40,053 nt of DNA, taken from positions 1 to 40,053 of the forward strand of contig CBFGWV010000018.1 in assembly GCA_965652545.1 (NCBI GenBank). The letters run 5' to 3'. Shown here piece by piece: positions 33,925 to 40,053 of this stretch. The position numbers and the translations under genes are program-made. Within the stretch, counting starts at the first letter, position 1. The number at the start of each line of letters is the position of its first letter. This DNA comes from CBFGWV01 sp965652545. GTDB taxonomy: Bacteria > Pseudomonadota > Gammaproteobacteria > Competibacterales > Competibacteraceae. The notes beneath the pieces are model-generated. The model had not been told where the DNA came from. It searched no databases and was given only the letters and a program-made list of their open reading frames with translations.

Positions 33925-34913
33925 CGACCGCGCCGCTCGTATCCGTGGTCATGACCTCGCACAACCGCGCCACGCTGATCGGCCAGTCCATTGCCAGCGT
34001 GCTCGAGCAATCGCTGGCCGATCTGGAGTTGATCATCGTCGACGACGGGTCGACCGACGGCAGCGTCGCGGTTATCGAAGCCATCGACGATGCGCGCATC
34101 GTGCTTGTCGCCCTGGCGAAGTGCAGTGTCAGCGAGGCACGCAATGCGGGTATCGCCCGCGCCCGCGGTGAGTTCATTGCGTTTCTCGACTGCGACGATC
34201 TCTTCCTGCCCGACTACCTGCGCAGCCAGATCGATACGCTGCGGGCCCACCCGCACGCGGATGCAGTCTATGCCATGGGGCAGGAGTTCGATGCGACCGG
34301 CCGCCTGCCGCCGTTGCGCGGGTATCCCATGCGCTACCCGGGCGATGCGTTTCGCAGCATGTTGTACAACGACTTCACCTGTTCGATCGCGGTGCTCGCG
34401 CGTGCCGCGGCGGTCAGGTCGGCGCCAACGTTCGACTCTGCGCTGGAGCCGTCCGAGGACCGGGCATTTTGGACACGGTTTGCTTGCGGACGACAGATGG
34501 TGTTCAACGAGCAGGTGCTCGTGCTGATCCGTCGTCACGAGGGCAATCTCAGCGGCCCGGCGTCACCGCGTTTCACATTATTCCTGCGCGGCCATGTCCG
34601 CGTTATCGAGGCCATCGAACGCGAGGCCGACCTGCCGGCCGATGTCCGCGACCAGCTTCCGTTGTTCTATCGCAATGCCTGTAACGGCGCCGCGTTTCTG
34701 GCCTGGAACACCGGGCACCGGGCGCTGGCGTTGCGTTACGTGCGCGAAGCTGTGCAGCGCAGCGGCATGCCGCTGAGCGCGCTGGCCCAGATCGCGTGGT
34801 ACATCGTCATGCGCCGCTGTCTGGACCGCTTCTCGGCAGGGCGCCGACTGGCGCGCGCGTTGCTGGAGTGGCGACGCGGGCTGCGTACGACGGTGCCCCT
34901 GGCCGAACGCTGA
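33921..34913 (+). CDS. Family 2 glycosyltransferase
   Basis: 330 residues from the ATG at 33921, which overlaps the aorE stop. It is a GT-A fold transferase using a nucleotide sugar: VSVVMTSHNRATLIGQSIAS (about 7-26), LELIIVDDGSTDGS (about 34-47), SEARNAGIARARGEFIAFLD and the metal-binding DCDD (about 88-91). A C-terminal helical region follows, with no clear membrane segment. Targets of such enzymes are usually lipopolysaccharide, exopolysaccharide or protein; nothing here narrows it. Its coupling to a tungsten-enzyme operon is unexpected and may be accidental. A strong inverted repeat follows the stop. Confidence 0.88.
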   Translation: MTTAPLVSVVMTSHNRATLIGQSIASVLEQSLADLELIIVDDGSTDGSVAVIEAIDDARIVLVALAKCSVSEARNAGIARARGEFIAFLDCDDLFLPDYLRSQIDTLRAHPHADAVYAMGQEFDATGRLPPLRGYPMRYPGDAFRSMLYNDFTCSIAVLARAAAVRSAPTFDSALEPSEDRAFWTRFACGRQMVFNEQVLVLIRRHEGNLSGPASPRFTLFLRGHVRVIEAIEREADLPADVRDQLPLFYRNACNGAAFLAWNTGHRALALRYVREAVQRSGMPLSALAQIAWYIVMRRCLDRFSAGRRLARALLEWRRGLRTTVPLAER

Positions 34914-34917
34914 GGTA

Positions 34918-34983
34918 GGAGCCTGTCGGACTTGAGACTGTACCGACTTCCCTCGCTACGGACGCTCAAGTCCGACAGGCTCC
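34918..34983. repeat. Perfect 19-bp inverted repeat, REP-like element
   Basis: GGAGCCTGTCGGACTTGAG (34918-34936) is exactly complementary to 34965-34983, enclosing 28 bases. It begins five bases after the glycosyltransferase stop and ends nine bases before the converging gcvR-like gene. The start GTAGGAGC (34915-34922) recalls the head of Pseudomonas-type REP sequences that are mobilised by RAYT transposases. It can also serve as a bidirectional terminator. A copy number cannot be judged from one window. Confidence 0.7.
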
Positions 34984-34992
34984 CAGCCGCCG

Positions 34993-35526
34993 TCAGTCGG
35001 TATCCTCGATCACCCGCACATCCACCATCAGTTCATTGGCCAGTGCCTCCAGCGTGCTCTGCACCTGAACCAGTGTGATGCGATCGGGAACCGACAGGTG
35101 GGCGACCGCCCTGAACAGTTGACCGCCACCGAGGGTGGCATCGCTGACGTCCGTGTGCAGTTCATCGACACTTACGCCCAACTCATGCAGGGCATGGGCA
35201 ATCGCCTGCACGATGCCCGGACGATCGTTGCCGACCAGGTCGAGTTCGGCACGATACGGCGGGGCATCCGGCTGAGTTGTTGTGGTGGGTACCGGGTGGA
35301 CGCTCAGCGCCAGGGCGTTCGAGGCCAGGCTTTGCAGATCGCTGACCAATGCATCGGCCGCCTGGGCATCGACCCGCGCGGACAGCAACCCGGCGAAGCG
35401 GCCGTGCAGACCGGCCATACGGCTTTCTTCCCAGTTGGCCCCATGCCGGGCCAGCACGTCGGAGACGGCCTCCACCAGGCCGGGCCGATCCGGGCCGGTC
35501 ACGGTGATGATCAATTGCGTCGTCAT
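34993..35526 (-). CDS. gcvR: GcvR-like tandem ACT-domain regulator
   Basis: 177 residues from the ATG at 35526, preceded by GGGAGGA; a longer frame upstream lacks similarity. Two ACT domains: the first starts LIITVTGPDRPGLVEAVSDV (about 5-24), the second AELDLVGNDRPGIVQAIAHA (about 93-112). In E. coli GcvR binds glycine and the activator GcvA and so represses the glycine cleavage operon. The gcv genes and gcvA are not in this window, so the exact target is unproven. Other ACT-ACT proteins, such as regulators of formyltetrahydrofolate metabolism, are longer. It converges on the REP-like repeat. Confidence 0.85.
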   Translation of the reverse strand: MTTQLIITVTGPDRPGLVEAVSDVLARHGANWEESRMAGLHGRFAGLLSARVDAQAADALVSDLQSLASNALALSVHPVPTTTTQPDAPPYRAELDLVGNDRPGIVQAIAHALHELGVSVDELHTDVSDATLGGGQLFRAVAHLSVPDRITLVQVQSTLEALANELMVDVRVIEDTD

Positions 35527-35722
35527 CGATAGGTCCTCCCTGGGTGTCACTAACGTTCCCGATGATGGATCACCGCAACGGCGTGCGCCAGCGCCACGGT
35601 GCTCGAATGTCGCGGGCGACACGGTCAATGTCGACAGGATTGTCATGCGGCAGACTTGCCAAACGGCCGCGTATGGACCAGCTTGTAGTTCGACGGATTG
35701 ATGAACAAAAGAGGGAATACTT

Positions 35723-37309
35723 ATGAAATGTCGTATCGCGACAGTAACTCTGGCCGCCCTGATCGGGCTGGCCGCTTCACTTCAGGCCGGCGCCGAAGTC
35801 GTTTACCACCGCGGCAATGGGGGGCAGGTCCGCACGCTGGACCAGCACCAGACCTCCATCGACGTCGAGTCGAACGTCCTGAAGGATCTCTATGAAGGCT
35901 TGGTTATGTATGACCCCGAAGGCGCCGTGGTGCCCGGGGCTGCGGAAGACTGGACCATTTCGGAGGATGGAAAAACCTACACCTTTACCTTGCGGGAGGA
36001 CGGCCGTTGGTCCAACGGCGACCCGGTCACCGCCGAGGACTTCGTGTTCACCTGGCAACGCCTGATGACCCCGGAAACCGCCGCCAAGTACGCGAACCTG
36101 CTGTATCCCATCGAGAATGCCGAAGCGGTCAACAAGGGCGAGATGCCGCCCGAAGCCTTGGGCGTCAAGGCAGTGGACGACCGCACGTTGGAAATCACCC
36201 TGGAGGACCCGGTTCCGTACTTCCTGGAGCTGCTGACGCACCAGACTGGATTGCCGCTGCACAAGGCCAGTGTGGAGGCGTTGGGCAATGACTTCGTCAA
36301 AGCCGGCAACATGGTTTCCAATGGGGCGTACTCGCTTATCGAAAACATTCCGAACGACCGCATCACCTTGTCGAAGAACACGCATTATTACGCGGCCGAC
36401 GAGGTCCAGATCGACACCGTCCATTACTATCCCACCGATGATCAGGCCGCCGCGGTGCGCCGCTACATGGCCGGGGAACTGGACACGAACTATTACTTCC
36501 CGGTCGATCAGCTCGACTATCTGCGTCAGGAGCTCGGCGAGCAGGTACGTGTCGCGCCCTACCTGTCGGTGTACTACTACAGCTTCAACACCCGCAAGCC
36601 ACCGCTGGACGACCCCAATGTACGCCGGGCCTTGTCCATGGCGATCGATCGAGAGTTTCTCGGCGAGGAAATCTTCTCCGGCGCTCAACTGCCGGCCTAT
36701 AGCCTGGTGCCGCCCGGCTTGGAGGGGTATACCCCGGCGCAAATGGATTTTGCCGGTCTCTCACAGCTCGATCGGGAAGACGAAGCCATGCGTTTGCTTG
36801 AAGAGGCCGGCTATGGCGAAGGCGGTAAGCCGCTGAAGATCGAGATTCGCTACAACACCAACGACAATCACCGCAAGGTGGCCACTGCGGTGGCCGATAT
36901 GTGGAAGACACTGGGCATCGAGGTGAGCCTGCTCAACACCGATGTACGCACCCACTACAGCCATTTGCAGAACAAGGGCGATTTCGATGTGGCCCGCGCC
37001 GGCTGGGTGGCGGACTACGCCGATGCCCAGAATTTCCTGTTCCTGGGTATTTCGGACAATGATGTCGGCAACTACGCCAGCTACGACAACGCGCAATTCG
37101 ACGATCTCATGCGCCGCTCCGACGCGGAGCGTGACCCCGAGGCGCGGCGGGCGCTCCTGGAGGAGGCCGAAGCCATCCTCATGCGCGACATGCCCATGGC
37201 GCCGCTGATGTACACCGCCTCGCTGCATCTCGTCGCCCCGCACGTTAAAGGCTGGGTCGACAACGTGCAGAACGAACACCGCACCCGCTACCTGCGCATC
37301 GAACGCTAG
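35723..37309 (+). CDS. oppA: OppA oligopeptide-binding protein
   Basis: 528-residue periplasmic substrate-binding protein (SBP family 5) for peptide uptake. The signal peptide is MKCRIATVTLAALIGLAASL, with cleavage likely after AGA. There is no lipobox, so it should be free in the periplasm. Family signatures are EGLVMYDPEGAVVPGAAEDW (about 58-77), WSNGDPVTAEDFVFTWQRLM (about 96-115), NPNVRRALSMAID-like DDPNVRRALSMAIDREFLGE and GDFDVARAGWVADYADAQNF. GAGGGA precedes the ATG. It heads the opp operon; oppB follows two bases after the stop. Specificity for oligopeptides is from overall similarity to OppA and the very OppB-like permease. Confidence 0.94.
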   Translation: MKCRIATVTLAALIGLAASLQAGAEVVYHRGNGGQVRTLDQHQTSIDVESNVLKDLYEGLVMYDPEGAVVPGAAEDWTISEDGKTYTFTLREDGRWSNGDPVTAEDFVFTWQRLMTPETAAKYANLLYPIENAEAVNKGEMPPEALGVKAVDDRTLEITLEDPVPYFLELLTHQTGLPLHKASVEALGNDFVKAGNMVSNGAYSLIENIPNDRITLSKNTHYYAADEVQIDTVHYYPTDDQAAAVRRYMAGELDTNYYFPVDQLDYLRQELGEQVRVAPYLSVYYYSFNTRKPPLDDPNVRRALSMAIDREFLGEEIFSGAQLPAYSLVPPGLEGYTPAQMDFAGLSQLDREDEAMRLLEEAGYGEGGKPLKIEIRYNTNDNHRKVATAVADMWKTLGIEVSLLNTDVRTHYSHLQNKGDFDVARAGWVADYADAQNFLFLGISDNDVGNYASYDNAQFDDLMRRSDAERDPEARRALLEEAEAILMRDMPMAPLMYTASLHLVAPHVKGWVDNVQNEHRTRYLRIER

Positions 37310-37311
37310 AT

Positions 37312-38235
37312 TTGTTCAGTTACACACTGCGCCGATTGGCGAGCGCCATACCCACGTTGTTCGTGGTGGTGACGATCGCCTTTTTCCTCATGCGATTCGC
37401 CCCCGGCGGGCCGTTCAATCTCGACCAACCGCTGCCGCCGCAGATCATGGCGAACCTGCAGCAGGCGTATCGGCTCGACCAACCGCTGATCGTGCAGTAC
37501 GGCGATTATCTGGCCAATCTGGTGCAAGGCGACCTTGGCCCGAGCTATCTGAATCGGGACTTTTCAGTCGCCGAGCTGCTCGCCCAAGGCCTGCCGTATT
37601 CGGCCCAACTGGGCGGCAGTGCGCTGCTGCTGGCGCTGGTGTTCGGCATTATTGCGGGTACCTGGGCAGCGCTACGCCAGAACACCGGTATCGACTACGG
37701 TGTCATGACCGTGGCCACCGTCGGCGTTACAGTGCCCAACTTCGTGGTGGCGCCCGTGTTGACCTTGGTGTTCGCCATCAGCCTGGGTTGGCTGCCGGCC
37801 GGCGGCTGGGGCGGCGGGGCGCTGGCCAATAAGGTGTTGCCGATCATCGCCCTGGCGCTGCCACAGATGGCCGTGTTCGCCCGCCTGACGCGTGCAGGCC
37901 TGATCGAGAACCTGCGTCAGGACCATATTCGCACCATGCGCGCCTATGGCCTGCCGGCACGCAGTGTAGTGGTCGTGCACGCGCTGCGCGGTGCCTTGCT
38001 GCCGGTGGTGTCGTATCTGGGGCCGGCGGCCGCGGCGCTGCTGACCGGGTCGGTCGTCATCGAGACGATCTTCGGCATACCCGGTGTCGGCCGCTATTTC
38101 GTTCACGGCGCGCTGAATCGCGATTACACGCTGGTCATGGGCACGGTCGTGATGCTGGCGGTATTCGTGGTGTTGTTCAATCTGCTGGTGGACCTGCTTT
38201 ATGCGCTTCTGGACCCGCGGGTGCGCTATGACTGA
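37312..38235 (+). CDS. oppB: OppB oligopeptide permease
   Basis: 307-residue inner-membrane permease with six membrane helices. It begins at a TTG, two bases after the oppA stop: MFSYTLRRLASAIPTLFVVV corresponds closely to the E. coli OppB start. Other conserved stretches are FFLMRFAPGGPF, GDLGPSYLNRDFSV, LKQNT-like LRQNTGIDYGVMTVA, and the EAA-loop region RTMRAYGLPARSVVVVHALR (about 205-224) that contacts the ATPases. The end YALLDPRVRYD also matches. No separate ribosome binding site is seen, so translation is probably coupled to oppA. The stop overlaps oppC by eight bases. Confidence 0.94.
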   Translation: MFSYTLRRLASAIPTLFVVVTIAFFLMRFAPGGPFNLDQPLPPQIMANLQQAYRLDQPLIVQYGDYLANLVQGDLGPSYLNRDFSVAELLAQGLPYSAQLGGSALLLALVFGIIAGTWAALRQNTGIDYGVMTVATVGVTVPNFVVAPVLTLVFAISLGWLPAGGWGGGALANKVLPIIALALPQMAVFARLTRAGLIENLRQDHIRTMRAYGLPARSVVVVHALRGALLPVVSYLGPAAAALLTGSVVIETIFGIPGVGRYFVHGALNRDYTLVMGTVVMLAVFVVLFNLLVDLLYALLDPRVRYD

Positions 38236-39337
38236 GTCCGGCCACACACAAGGGCGCAGCCTGTTGCGTCTGGCAATGCGTCGTCTGGCGCGCAATCGCG
38301 CCGCCATGGTCAGTCTGATCGGGCTGGTCTGCATTGCGCTGGTCTGCATCGTCGGGCCGTGGCTCTCTCCGCACGGCTACGATCAGGTCTACCGCGCCTA
38401 TGTCCGGGTGCCCCCCAGCCTTGAGCCGTATCCGGCGAGACAATCCCTGCAGGCGGCCATGGAGCAGGCGGTCGCTCGCGCACGGGTGAGCCTCGCGGCG
38501 TTCGAGGTCAGCGGTAGCCGTTTCCAGGCCACCTTGACCGACGATGAACCCATCGACCCACGGACGGTGCGCTACATCGACCGGGTGGATCAGTTTGCCG
38601 ACGCCGAGGTGACCGGCAGCGAGAACGAGGGCCGCTCGTTGATCGTCGAAGGGAGGGTGGAACGCATCCGCTTTCTCGCCGGTACCGATTCAAACGGGCG
38701 GGACCAGTTGACCCGGATCATGGTCGGCGGCCGTGTCTCCTTGACCGTGGGTCTCCTGGCGACGCTGGTGGCGCTGCTCATCGGTGTGGGTTATGGCGCG
38801 CTGGCCGGTTTCATCGGCGGTCGGGTGGACAACCTGATGATGCGCATCGTCGATGTGATCTACGCGCTGCCGTTCGTCTTTTTCGTCATCCTCCTGGTGG
38901 TCTTTTTCGGTCGCAATTTCGTGCTGATTTTCGTGGCCATCGGGGCGGTCGAGTGGCTCGATATGGCCCGCATCGTCCGTGGGCAGACCCTGGCTTTGAA
39001 ACGGCGCGAGTTCGTCGAGGCCGCGTACGCGCTGGGTGTGCGCCCACTGGGCATTCTGCGTCGCCACATCATCCCCAACACCCTGGGTCCGGTGATCGTT
39101 TTCATGACTCTCATGGTGCCCAAGGTCATTCTGCTGGAGAGCTTTCTGTCGTTTCTCGGCCTGGGCGTACAGGAGCCGTTGACCAGTTGGGGGGTGCTCA
39201 TCGCCGAGGGCGCGGGCAACATGCAAAGCGCACCGTGGCTGTTGATCTTCCCCTCGCTGTTCTTCGTCACTACCTTGTTCTGCCTGAACTTTTTGGGCGA
39301 CGGCCTGCGCGATGCCTTCGACCCGAGGGACCGCTGA
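38228..39337 (+). CDS. oppC: OppC oligopeptide permease with enlarged periplasmic loop
   Basis: 369-residue permease. The ATG at 38228 overlaps oppB by eight bases. The first membrane helix (about 27-45) is followed by a long hydrophilic region (about 48-160) before GTDSNGRDQLTRIMVGGRVS, the conserved entry to the transport domain. E. coli OppC has only about 25 residues in this position, so roughly 90 are extra here. The core is otherwise very OppC-like: FGRNFVLIFVAIGAVEWLDM, RIVRGQTLALKRREFVEAAY (EAA loop), FLSFLGLGVQEPLTSWGVLI and GDGLRDAFDPRDR at the end. oppD starts within its stop (TGATG). The function of the extra loop is unknown. Confidence 0.93.
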   Translation: MTESGHTQGRSLLRLAMRRLARNRAAMVSLIGLVCIALVCIVGPWLSPHGYDQVYRAYVRVPPSLEPYPARQSLQAAMEQAVARARVSLAAFEVSGSRFQATLTDDEPIDPRTVRYIDRVDQFADAEVTGSENEGRSLIVEGRVERIRFLAGTDSNGRDQLTRIMVGGRVSLTVGLLATLVALLIGVGYGALAGFIGGRVDNLMMRIVDVIYALPFVFFVILLVVFFGRNFVLIFVAIGAVEWLDMARIVRGQTLALKRREFVEAAYALGVRPLGILRRHIIPNTLGPVIVFMTLMVPKVILLESFLSFLGLGVQEPLTSWGVLIAEGAGNMQSAPWLLIFPSLFFVTTLFCLNFLGDGLRDAFDPRDR

Positions 39338-40053
39338 TGGATGACGCTGTCCTGTCCATACGCGATCTCCACGTGCGTTTCGCCACCCACGATGGCGAGG
39401 TTCATGCCGTACGCGGGGTGGACCTGGACATCGCTGCGGGGGAGACGGTCGCCGTGGTGGGCGAGTCAGGTTCGGGCAAGAGCCAGGTGATGATGGCCTG
39501 CATGGGCCTGCTGGCGAGCAATGGCCGCGCACAGGGGGAGGTGCGCTATCGCGGGACGTCCCTGCTGGGCTTGCCGCCACGGGCGCTCAACACCATCCGC
39601 GGGCGGAAGATCACGATGATCTTCCAGGAGCCGATGACTTCGCTGGACCCGTTGTACACCGTGGGCTGGCAACTGGCGGAGATTCTCCGCCACCACGGCG
39701 GCCTGGGGCGGCGTGAAGCCCGCGAGCGGGCCATCGAACTACTCGATGAGGTTCAGATTCCCGACCCGGCCGCGCGCGTTGGCGCTTACCCACACCAACT
39801 CTCCGGCGGCCAGCGGCAGCGGGTGATGATTGCCATGGCCCTGGCCAACGATCCGGACCTGCTCATTGCGGACGAGCCCACCACCGCGCTGGATGTTACC
39901 GTGCAAGCGCATATTCTGGCGCTGCTGACCCGTTTACAGCAGCGCCTCGGGCTGGCCATCGCCTTCATCACCCACGACCTGGGGCTGGTACGGCGATTTG
40001 CCGATCGCACCTACGTCATGCGCAAGGGTGAGGTGGTTGAAAGCGGTCGTACC
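39337..40053 (+). CDS. oppD: OppD peptide-transporter ATPase, 3' end cut by window edge
   Basis: 239 codons, open at the right edge. ABC ATPase of the Opp/Dpp group: Walker A GESGSGKS (42-49), Q-loop MIFQEPMTSLDPLYTVGWQL (about 94-113), signature YPHQLSGGQRQRVMIAMALA (151-170), Walker B LLIADEPTTALDVTVQ and the switch His in FITHDLGLV. The visible part matches OppD/DppD N-terminal regions. The C-terminal extension and cysteines typical of OppD lie beyond the window. Whether it is a single OppD or a fused OppD-OppF cannot be seen. It starts in a TGATG overlap with oppC. Confidence 0.93.
   Translation, partial: MDDAVLSIRDLHVRFATHDGEVHAVRGVDLDIAAGETVAVVGESGSGKSQVMMACMGLLASNGRAQGEVRYRGTSLLGLPPRALNTIRGRKITMIFQEPMTSLDPLYTVGWQLAEILRHHGGLGRREARERAIELLDEVQIPDPAARVGAYPHQLSGGQRQRVMIAMALANDPDLLIADEPTTALDVTVQAHILALLTRLQQRLGLAIAFITHDLGLVRRFADRTYVMRKGEVVESGRT

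Noticed and set aside
35527..35722. Promoter between the gcvR-like gene and oppA
   Set aside because: TTGACC on the minus strand and TTGCCA on the plus strand resemble -35 boxes, but neither has a credible -10 at 16-18 bases.
1..40053. CRISPR array, tRNA, rRNA or insertion sequence
   Set aside because: No regularly spaced repeats, cloverleaf-like tRNA sequence, rRNA segment or transposase frame was seen.

Overview
The window is 40 kb of GC-rich, densely coded chromosome from a gammaproteobacterium. RsmJ, YheS, YoaA next to TsaB, Rsd/AlgQ, GcvR, TamA/TamB and PBP1B with a TPR lipoprotein together point to Gammaproteobacteria. The high GC, a phasin, ornithine-lipid genes and a tungsten-type aldehyde oxidoreductase suggest an environmental, non-enteric lineage; a Chromatiales/Ectothiorhodospiraceae-like host is a guess. 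I see no tRNA, rRNA, CRISPR array, transposase or prophage gene.

Layout. 1-11305, minus strand: tamA-tamB-(small TamB/AsmA-like protein), then a DegP/DegQ-type periplasmic protease, a DedA membrane protein and GTP-dependent PEP carboxykinase (cut by the left edge). 11451-21876, plus strand: a long, tightly overlapping run: mrcB (PBP1B), an LpoP-like lipoprotein, yoaA, tsaB, rsd, a DUF3301 gene, an orphan ParA ATPase, yheS and dgt. 21888-23377, minus: a hairpin between converging genes, a host-attachment family protein and a degenerate M14 (AstE/aspartoacylase-like) protein. 23425-25803, plus: an orphan FbpC-like ABC ATPase, a phasin with a clear promoter and terminator, and rsmJ. 25782-27316, minus: olsB-olsA for ornithine lipids. 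27496-28854, plus: a DUF1244 gene and moaA.

29007-34913, plus: a tungsten aldehyde:ferredoxin oxidoreductase operon. It encodes a 16-cysteine polyferredoxin (AorA), the W-pterin catalytic subunit (AorB), an FAD/NAD reductase (AorC), a MoaD-like sulfur carrier, an unrecognised 94-residue protein ending in Gly-Gly-Gly, a MoeB-like E1 enzyme and, by a 4-base overlap, a family 2 glycosyltransferase. The layout resembles the aorABCDE operon of Aromatoleum aromaticum, with the 94-residue gene and the glycosyltransferase as apparent additions. moaA just upstream supplies the first step of the pterin cofactor pathway.

34918-34983 holds a perfect 19-bp inverted repeat resembling a REP element. 34993-35526, minus: a GcvR-like tandem ACT protein. 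35723 to the right edge, plus: oppA-oppB-oppC-oppD for oligopeptide uptake, with oppD cut by the window edge.

The best leads are the 94-residue Gly-Gly-Gly protein beside MoaD and the E1 enzyme, the TamB arrangement in which the large protein has a cleavable-looking signal peptide and a second membrane-anchored TamB-like protein follows it, and the M14-family protein that appears to have lost every catalytic and zinc-binding residue.
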